Position numbers and translations under genes: made by a program | The notes under the pieces: generated by a model | Databases searched by the model: none | What the model saw: only the letters and a program-made list of their open reading frames with translations | Told to the model about the DNA's origin: nothing | NCBI GenBank assembly: GCA_937965785.1 | Contig: CALCKT010000020.1 | Span: forward strand, 1 to 32,684 | DNA: 32,684 bases | Direction of reading: 5' to 3' | Origin: an uncultured Propionibacteriaceae bacterium | Lineage (GTDB): Bacteria > Actinomycetota > Actinomycetes > Propionibacteriales > Propionibacteriaceae | In this document: piece after piece, positions 6,119 through 11,891 of the stretch | Position numbering within the stretch: the stretch's first letter is position 1 | How the letters are laid out: each line of letters begins with the position of its first letter

Positions 6119-8788
6119 GTGAATCGCCTGCTCCTCATCGACGGACACTCCATGGCCTACCGGGCCTTCTTCGCCCTGCCCGCCGAGAACTTCCAGACCT
6201 CGACGGGACAGCACACGAACGCCGTGCACGGTTTCGTCTCCATGCTCATCGGGTTGCTGACCGCCGAGAAACCGAGCCATGTGGCAGTCGCCTTCGATGT
6301 GGGACGGGAATCCTTCCGCAACGAGACCTACCCGGAGTACAAGGCCACCCGGAGCGCCTCGCCGCAGGAGTTCAGGGGACAGGTGGAGCTGATCAAGGAG
6401 GTCCTCGACGGGCTGCGGATATCGCACGTCGAACTGCCCGGCTACGAGGCCGACGACATCATCGCCACCATGGCCACCCGGGCGGAGGCCGCGGGCTACG
6501 AGGTGCTGATCTCGACGGGCGACCGAGACGCCCTGCAGCTGGTGACCGACCGCACCACGGTGCTGTACCCGCGCAAGGGGGTGAGCGACCTGGTGCGGAT
6601 GACACCCGCCGCGGTGGAGGAGAAATACCTCGTGCCGCCGCAGCGCTACCCGGAGTTGGCGGCGCTGGTGGGGGAGACCAGCGACAACCTGCCCGGGGTT
6701 CCCGGGGTCGGACCCAAGACCGCGGCCAAGTGGATCAACACCTACGACGGCCTGGCGAACATCATCGAACGCGCCGAGCAGGTTCCGGGCAAGGCAGGCC
6801 AGTCGCTGCGGGACCATCTCGACGAGGTGCGGCGCAACCGGCGCCTGAACCGGCTGCTGCGGGACCTGGAACTGCCCCTGGGGTTCGAGCAGACCGAACG
6901 CCGGGACTGGGACCGGGAGGCCATCACCCAGTTGTTCGCCGCCCTCGAGTTCCGTTCCCTCAGGGAAAGGCTTTCCCAGCTGTACGGGAACAACGGGGAC
7001 GAACGGAACGAGACCCCGGAAGCGTTCACCGTCACCGGAAGGGCCCTGGAACCCGGTGAGGTGGCGGCCTGGCTGGAGGAGAACGCCGCGGGGGAGGTGG
7101 CGCTCTCGTTCGTCGGTGTCTGGGGCTCGGGGACGGGGGATCTTCGGGGCATCGGACTGGCGGCCGCCGAGGGACCGGAGGCGTTCATCGATCCGGGAAA
7201 ACTGACCCCCGCCGACGACGAAGCGGTGGCGAGTTGGCTGGCGGACGCGGAACGCCCCAAGGTGGTCCACGACGCGAAGGGCCCGTTGCTGGCGATCTGG
7301 GCCAGGGGCTGGGAGCTGGGTGGGGTGGTCCTGGACGTGGCCCTGGCGGCCTATCTGCTGCGGCCCGACGTCAGGGGGCAGGAACTGGCCTCCCTGGTGC
7401 AGCGGCACCTGCACCGCGAGCTGGTGGCGGAGGTGGCCGCCGAGACCCAGGAATCCCTGTTCGAGGTGGACGAGGGCGCCACGGCTGCAGCGGCCATGCT
7501 GAGCGCCAGGGCGATCGCGGAACTGGCCCGGGTGCTGCGTCCCGAACTCAAGGCCCAGCCCGCGGCGAAGCTCCTGGAAGAGGTGGAACTGCCGCTGCAA
7601 CGGACCCTGGCGAACTGCGAACGCGTCGGCATCGCCGTGAACCGGGACGTCCTGGACGGGCTGCGGGCCGAGTTCGACTCCGCCGTCGTGGCCGCCCAGC
7701 AGGCGGCCTGGGACGTGCTGGGACACGAGGTGAACCTGGGCTCCCCGAAACAGCTGCAGGCGGTGCTGTTCGAGGAACTCGACATGCCGAAGACCCGGCG
7801 CACGAAATCCGGGTACACCACCGACGCGGAGGCCCTCGAAGGTCTCTTCGAACGCACCGGACACCCGTTCCTGGAACATCTCCTGGCACACCGGGACCGC
7901 ATCCGGCTGCGCCAGACCGTCGATGGACTGCTGGCCGCCATCCAACCGGACGGTCGCATCCACACCACCTACGTGCAGACCATCGCCGCGACGGGAAGGC
8001 TGTCCTCCACCGACCCGAACCTGCAGAACATTCCCATCCGCACCGAACTGGGACGGCGAATCCGCAGTGCCTTCGTGGCCGGCGACGGATTCGAGGCGCT
8101 GATGAGCGCCGACTACTCGCAGATCGAGATGCGACTCATGGCCCACGTCTCGGCAGACGAGGGACTGATCGCCGCATTCAGGTCCGGGAGGGACTTCCAC
8201 GCGGAGATGGCGGCCATCGTCTTCGGGGTCGAACCGGAAGAAGTCACGGGGCAGATGCGGGCCCGGGTCAAGGCCATGAACTACGGGCTCGCCTACGGTC
8301 TCGGTGCCTACGGGCTGAGCACCAGGCTCGGGATCTCCGTGGCCGAGGCGAAGGAACTGATGGAGGTCTACAACTCGCGGGTCGGCGGGGTGCAGCAGTA
8401 CCTGGCCGAGGTGGTGGCCGAGGCCCGGAAGTTGGGCTACACCTCGACCCTGCTGGGGAGGCGACGCTACCTGCCGGACCTGAACTCCAGCAACCGGCAG
8501 CGGCGTGAGATGGCGGAGAGGGCGGCGTTGAACTCCCCGATCCAGGGCTCCGCAGCCGACATCATCAAGCTGGCGATGCTCGAGGTCGAACGCGGGTTGA
8601 TCGCGGAGGGGCTGCGCAGCCGCATGCTGCTCCAGGTGCACGACGAACTCGTTCTGGAGATCTTTCCGGGCGAAAGAGAAGCAGTGGAAGAACTGGTGCG
8701 CAAGGAAATGGGCACCGCCATGGATCTGGCGGTGCCCCTGGAGGTTTCGGTCGGGGTCGGCGACTCGTGGTTCACAGCGGCTCATTGA
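6119..8788 (+). CDS. polA: DNA polymerase I
   Basis: DNA polymerase I (889 aa) fills gaps and removes RNA primers in replication and excision repair. The N-terminal 5'-3' exonuclease domain (about 1-290) has LLIDGHSMAYRAFFAL, YEADDIIATM, GDRDALQL and the helix-hairpin-helix PGVPGVGPKTAAKW. The middle 3'-5' exonuclease-like domain lacks the DxE motif (the corresponding stretch reads LSFVGVWG), so proofreading is probably absent, as in many actinobacteria. The polymerase domain has motif A SADYSQIEMRLMAH, motif B RARVKAMNYGLAYGLGAYG and motif C LLQVHDELVLE. Motif B has Tyr (residue 722) where E. coli has Phe762. The GTG start is supported by a leaderless -10 box. Confidence 0.97.
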   Translation: MNRLLLIDGHSMAYRAFFALPAENFQTSTGQHTNAVHGFVSMLIGLLTAEKPSHVAVAFDVGRESFRNETYPEYKATRSASPQEFRGQVELIKEVLDGLRISHVELPGYEADDIIATMATRAEAAGYEVLISTGDRDALQLVTDRTTVLYPRKGVSDLVRMTPAAVEEKYLVPPQRYPELAALVGETSDNLPGVPGVGPKTAAKWINTYDGLANIIERAEQVPGKAGQSLRDHLDEVRRNRRLNRLLRDLELPLGFEQTERRDWDREAITQLFAALEFRSLRERLSQLYGNNGDERNETPEAFTVTGRALEPGEVAAWLEENAAGEVALSFVGVWGSGTGDLRGIGLAAAEGPEAFIDPGKLTPADDEAVASWLADAERPKVVHDAKGPLLAIWARGWELGGVVLDVALAAYLLRPDVRGQELASLVQRHLHRELVAEVAAETQESLFEVDEGATAAAAMLSARAIAELARVLRPELKAQPAAKLLEEVELPLQRTLANCERVGIAVNRDVLDGLRAEFDSAVVAAQQAAWDVLGHEVNLGSPKQLQAVLFEELDMPKTRRTKSGYTTDAEALEGLFERTGHPFLEHLLAHRDRIRLRQTVDGLLAAIQPDGRIHTTYVQTIAATGRLSSTDPNLQNIPIRTELGRRIRSAFVAGDGFEALMSADYSQIEMRLMAHVSADEGLIAAFRSGRDFHAEMAAIVFGVEPEEVTGQMRARVKAMNYGLAYGLGAYGLSTRLGISVAEAKELMEVYNSRVGGVQQYLAEVVAEARKLGYTSTLLGRRRYLPDLNSSNRQRREMAERAALNSPIQGSAADIIKLAMLEVERGLIAEGLRSRMLLQVHDELVLEIFPGEREAVEELVRKEMGTAMDLAVPLEVSVGVGDSWFTAAH

Positions 8789-8807
8789 GCCGCCGACCCT
8801 TCTGGGA

Positions 8808-9518
8808 TCAGGCCGCGTCGGTCACCGGCTTGAACTTGATGAAGATCCGGGAATCCCAATCGTTGGTGCTCTTGTTGTGGTCCCAGCAGATGACGATGGC
8901 GAGCCCGGGGTCTCCCTCGTGGCGTTCGAGGACATCCGACTCCGGGTTGTACTCGGAGACGGCGAGCTTCTGGGACTCGGTGTACTGGTAGCAGGCGACA
9001 CGCCCGTCCTCCGCGTAGAGCTTCAGCACGGCGCCCTCCTTGAGCAGGCCACCGTTGTCGCTGTAGAGCATGTTCCCCACGGCGTCACCGGTCTGGTAGG
9101 TGTGGATGGTCAACACCACCTGGCCGGCGTTTGAGGCGACCTTCGGGCCTTCGTTCCACCACAGGGCGGTGCGGGGTTCGTCCTTCGGCGGGGCTGCAAT
9201 GGCCCCGTCCTCCTCGCGGCCCCCGGAGATCACCTTGTCATCGACGTTTATGCTCTCGATCGAGTAGCGGACCGGGACGAAACCAGCCGCGTCGGGTGTG
9301 ACGCAGGCCCCGGGGTTGGCTGGGGGAGAGGATGCTTCGGGGGAAGTCACCGCCGTACCGTTGGCGGTTTCGCTGGACGACGCCGTGGCGCCGGCCTGGG
9401 AATTGTCATTCTTGGGTTGGAGGACCCATACGAGGGTCAGGGCTACGGCCAGTAGGACGGCGACTGCGGCTATGCCGATCTGCACCTTCCGGTTCTTGAG
9501 AGCTTCGACGAGATTCAC
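8808..9518 (-). CDS. Class E/F-like sortase
   Basis: A 236-aa membrane-anchored transpeptidase-family protein. A short cytoplasmic N-terminus precedes one transmembrane helix (about 14-34), a Ser/Thr/Pro/Ala-rich linker (35-70), and a sortase beta-barrel. The catalytic triad is visible as His139 (VVLTIHTYQTG), Cys211 (LAIVICWDH) and Arg224 (WDSRIFIKF). The His and Cys contexts differ from the usual GH and TC forms. Family members cleave a sorting motif and attach surface proteins or act in other cell-wall ligations. No substrate or pilin gene is nearby, so this is a solitary housekeeping or orphan sortase. The GTG at 9518 is chosen over 9554 because a -10 box ends 7 nt before it. The gene converges on polA with a 19-bp gap. 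Confidence 0.82.
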   Translation of the reverse strand: MNLVEALKNRKVQIGIAAVAVLLAVALTLVWVLQPKNDNSQAGATASSSETANGTAVTSPEASSPPANPGACVTPDAAGFVPVRYSIESINVDDKVISGGREEDGAIAAPPKDEPRTALWWNEGPKVASNAGQVVLTIHTYQTGDAVGNMLYSDNGGLLKEGAVLKLYAEDGRVACYQYTESQKLAVSEYNPESDVLERHEGDPGLAIVICWDHNKSTNDWDSRIFIKFKPVTDAA

Positions 9519-9525
9519 GGGGAAC

Positions 9526-9531
9526 AGGTTA
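9526..9531 (-). promoter_or_regulatory. -10 box of a leaderless sortase promoter
   Basis: On the minus strand TAACCT ends 7 nt before the GTG at 9518, with no ribosome-binding site between. This decides the start codon of the sortase gene. Confidence 0.55.
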
Positions 9532-9601
9532 ATCCCTGCCCCATCCACGACCAACAGATCCGTCGCATTTTGTTTCCTCCGTACTATCCGGGCCGGTGCT
9601 C

Positions 9602-9630
9602 TTGACCGGTCCCCGGGGCGACGATAGGGT
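9602..9630 (+). promoter_or_regulatory. Promoter of rpsA
   Basis: TTGACC (9602-9607), a 17-nt spacer containing the palindrome CCCCGGGG (9611-9618), and TAGGGT (9625-9630) form a near-consensus promoter. The predicted transcript carries a leader of about 120 nt before the rpsA ATG. Confidence 0.7.
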
Positions 9631-9692
9631 TAAACCGCACTGTGGCCTGCCCGCCCTCGGACCGAGTGGGGTTGGCGTGTCCGTCCTCCCGA

Positions 9693-9719
9693 GTCCCATC
9701 CCGACCCGGGATGAAGGAC
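9693..9719 (+). other. Hairpin in the rpsA 5' leader
   Basis: ATCCCG (9698-9703), loop ACC, CGGGAT (9707-9712), extended by GTCC (9693-9696) with GGAC (9716-9719) across an uneven internal loop. Ribosomal protein S1 represses its own mRNA in other bacteria, so a structured leader is plausible, but no specific S1 site can be recognised here. Confidence 0.35.
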
Positions 9720-9758
9720 AGGGCGCAGGGCGAAACCTTATTGCGAAAGCCCTACTAC

Positions 9759-11204
9759 ATGTCCTCCTCCTCCACTGAGGCCTCGACCGTAGCGGTCGAC
9801 GATTTCGGTTCCCCGGAAGCCTTCATGGCGGCCGTTGACGCCACCATCAAGTACTTCAACGACGGCGACATCGTCTCCGGAACCGTCGTCAAGGTCGACC
9901 GGGACGAAGTCCTCCTCGACATCGGTTACAAGACCGAAGGTGTCATCCCATCCAAGGAACTCTCCATCAAACATGACGTCGATCCCTTCGACGTGGTCCG
10001 GGTCGGCGACGAGATCGAAGCCCTGGTTCAGCAGAAGGAGGACAAGGAGGGGCGCCTGATCCTGTCCAAGAAACGCGCCCAGTACGAGCGCGCCTGGGGC
10101 ACGATCGAGAAGATCAAGGAAGAGGACGGCGTCGTCTCCGGTTCCGTCATTGAGGTTGTCAAGGGCGGCCTGATCGTCGACATCGGCCTGCGCGGGTTCC
10201 TGCCCGCCTCGCTGGTCGAGATGCGCCGCGTCCGCGACCTCCAGCCCTACGTCGGCATGGAGCTCGAGGCCAAGATCATCGAGCTGGACAAGAACCGCAA
10301 CAACGTGGTGCTGTCGCGCCGCGCCTGGCTGGAACAGACCCAGTCCGAGGTTCGCCAGACCTTCCTCAACCAGCTGCAGAAGGGCCAGATCCGCAAGGGC
10401 GTGGTCTCCTCCATCGTCAACTTCGGCGCGTTCGTGGATCTCGGTGGGGTCGACGGCCTGGTGCACGTCTCCGAGCTGAGCTGGAAGCACATCGACCACC
10501 CGAACGAGGTCGTGGAGGTCGGCACCCCGGTCACCGTCGAGGTGCTCGAGGTGGACATGGACCGCGAGCGCGTGTCCCTGTCGTTGAAGGCCACCCAGGA
10601 GGATCCGTGGCAGACCTTCGCGCGTCTGCACCAGATCGGCCAGATCGTGCCCGGCAAGGTCACCAAACTGGTTCCGTTCGGTGCGTTCGTCCGCGTCGGC
10701 GACGGCATCGAGGGTCTGGTGCACGTCTCCGAACTGGCTGAGCGTCACGTCGAGATCCCGGAGCAGGTCGTCTCCGTCGGCGACGAGGTGATGGTCAAGG
10801 TCATCGACATCGATCTGGAGCGCCGCCGCGTCTCGCTGTCGCTGAAGCAGGCCAACGAGGGTGTCGACGTGGCCGCCGACGAGTTCGACGCCTCCCTCTA
10901 CGGCATGGCCGACAGCTACGACGAGCAGGGCAACTACATCTACCCCGAGGGCTTCGATCCGGAGACCAACGAGTGGAAGCCCGGCTACGAGGAGCAGCAG
11001 GCCGCCTGGGAGCAGCAGTACGCCGAGGCCCAGGCCCGCTGGGAGGCCCACAAACGCCAGGTGGCCGAGGCCGCCGAGGCCGAGCGTCAGGCCGCGACCG
11101 AGGCGGGCACCGGCTACGCCTCCACCGCCGAGCCGAGCGAGGGCTCGCTGGCTTCCGACGAGGCCCTGCAGGCCCTGCGCGACAAGCTGACCGGCGGCAA
11201 CTGA
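9759..11204 (+). CDS. rpsA: 30S ribosomal protein S1
   Basis: Ribosomal protein S1 (481 aa) binds mRNA on the 30S subunit. Four S1 OB-fold repeats are visible, at about residues 34-105, 123-190, 208-277 and 293-362; the last two carry GxFVxxGxxxGLVHVSEL motifs. Actinobacterial S1 has four repeats instead of the six of E. coli. An acidic, Ala/Gln/Glu-rich tail follows (about 370-481, YDEQGNYIYPEGFDPETNEW and onward). The ATG at 9759 (MSSSSTEASTVAVDDFG) is chosen over 9642 because relatives start with this motif. Gene order polA, rpsA, coaE, uvrB is the same as in mycobacteria. Confidence 0.96.
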   Translation: MSSSSTEASTVAVDDFGSPEAFMAAVDATIKYFNDGDIVSGTVVKVDRDEVLLDIGYKTEGVIPSKELSIKHDVDPFDVVRVGDEIEALVQQKEDKEGRLILSKKRAQYERAWGTIEKIKEEDGVVSGSVIEVVKGGLIVDIGLRGFLPASLVEMRRVRDLQPYVGMELEAKIIELDKNRNNVVLSRRAWLEQTQSEVRQTFLNQLQKGQIRKGVVSSIVNFGAFVDLGGVDGLVHVSELSWKHIDHPNEVVEVGTPVTVEVLEVDMDRERVSLSLKATQEDPWQTFARLHQIGQIVPGKVTKLVPFGAFVRVGDGIEGLVHVSELAERHVEIPEQVVSVGDEVMVKVIDIDLERRRVSLSLKQANEGVDVAADEFDASLYGMADSYDEQGNYIYPEGFDPETNEWKPGYEEQQAAWEQQYAEAQARWEAHKRQVAEAAEAERQAATEAGTGYASTAEPSEGSLASDEALQALRDKLTGGN

Positions 11205-11218
11205 CCCGCCGGAAAACC

Positions 11219-11264
11219 ACGATCCGGGTACACATCCCACCGGGATGTGTACCCGGATCGTTTT
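11219..11264 (+). terminator. Strong intrinsic terminator of rpsA
   Basis: A perfect 20-bp stem spans 11219-11238 and 11242-11261, with loop ACC (11239-11241), closing ACGATCCGGG against CCCGGATCGT and followed by TTTT. It starts 15 nt after the rpsA stop and should end the transcript completely. Confidence 0.92.
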
Positions 11265-11473
11265 GGCAACGACATCGCGGGCAGGCGTCGTGCGGACCGA
11301 CTGAAACCGATCCGCCGGCCCGGGAACAGCGTTCCGGAAGCGTCATCCGCAAATGGTCGCGGGCTCAACCTTTGACCAAAGTCGGTCTCGTGGTCTTGAA
11401 GTGGGAGAACGCGTTGTGCACCATGAGAGATGTACAGGGCCGGTGCACTGGTTCTCAAGAAAAGGAGATGAGC
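11265..11473 (+). other. Non-coding leader with a two-stem inverted repeat before a small gene
   Basis: From the rpsA terminator to 11473 no gene is evident. The notable structure is a two-part inverted repeat: GAGAAC (11405-11410) with GTTCTC (11451-11456), and GTGCACC (11416-11422) with GGTGCAC (11442-11448). It closes a 19-nt loop and lies 4 nt before AAAGGAG. A TTGACC (11372-11377) could be a -35, but no good -10 follows at 17-18 nt. The arrangement suggests a structured 5' leader for the downstream small gene(s). Confidence 0.45.
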
Positions 11474-11554
11474 ATGGGGGTCCGGTATCCTTCACATCTG
11501 GTAGCAGCGATGAGGCTGGCTGCCGCTTCGCCGGTTCCCAACCCGAACAGGTGA
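11474..11554 (+). CDS. Possible 26-aa leader peptide
   Basis: A short ORF reads MGVRYPSHLVAAMRLAAASP and then VPNPNR. It has the best ribosome-binding site of this region: AAAGGAG (11461-11467) with 6 nt to the ATG at 11474. An ATG at 11468 is in frame but too close. The stop lies 6 nt before the ATG of the next gene, so ribosomes finishing here could reinitiate there. The peptide is weakly amphipathic and resembles nothing I recognise. It may be a genuine microprotein, an upstream regulatory ORF, or chance. Confidence 0.35.
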   Translation: MGVRYPSHLVAAMRLAAASPVPNPNR

Positions 11555-11560
11555 TCTGAC

Positions 11561-11824
11561 ATGTCAACCACGTCGAAGAAATGGGTGTGGCCGCGGACCT
11601 TTGGCCGGCGTTTCACCTTCGCCATGCCCGTCCACCAGCCGGTCGGGTTCGTCGCTTCTCTGCTGGTCGGATGGTTCAAGCAGCTGCCTCTTGCGGTGAC
11701 GATGCTGCACGTGTGGCTGTGGGTGTTCGTGATCTGCACCGTCATCTCATTGGGACAGGCCGCTCTGGCCCGACCGGGTGCCTCGTTCTGGAAACCACTG
11801 ATCCCGGTGGAGGAAACCGACTGA
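11561..11824 (+). CDS. Small membrane protein of unknown function
   Basis: An 87-aa protein I do not recognise. A basic N-terminus (about 1-18: KK, R, RR) is followed by two hydrophobic stretches, about 20-42 (FAMPVHQPVGFVASLLVGWF) and 44-68 (PLAVTMLHVWLWVFVICTVIS), then a short polar tail. This suggests a two-helix membrane hairpin. The start ATG follows CAGGTGA at a normal distance. The gene lies alone between the rpsA terminator and the gcvP terminator, so it is its own unit. High Trp content (5 of 87) is unusual. It may be lineage-specific. Confidence 0.6.
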   Translation: MSTTSKKWVWPRTFGRRFTFAMPVHQPVGFVASLLVGWFKQLPLAVTMLHVWLWVFVICTVISLGQAALARPGASFWKPLIPVEETD

Positions 11825-11837
11825 CAACCTCACGAGA

Positions 11838-11872
11838 AAGAGGGGCTGCCCCCGAAAGGAGCAGCCCCTCTT
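11838..11872. terminator. Bidirectional intrinsic terminator between the small membrane gene and gcvP
   Basis: AAGAGGGGCTGC (11838-11849) and GCAGCCCCTCTT (11861-11872) form a perfect 12-bp stem with an 11-nt loop, followed by TTCTTCTC on the plus strand and TTTCTCG on the minus strand. It serves both convergent units. Confidence 0.88.
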
Positions 11873-11891
11873 CTTCTCGCAGTCCCGTGTT

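Noticed and set aside
6083..8785. 900-codon minus-strand frame opposite polA
   Set aside because: It is an antisense shadow in GC-rich sequence; polA has all expected motifs on the plus strand.
9519..9554. Longer sortase start at 9554
   Set aside because: The extra 12 codons would span the -10 box, and there is no ribosome-binding site before 9554.
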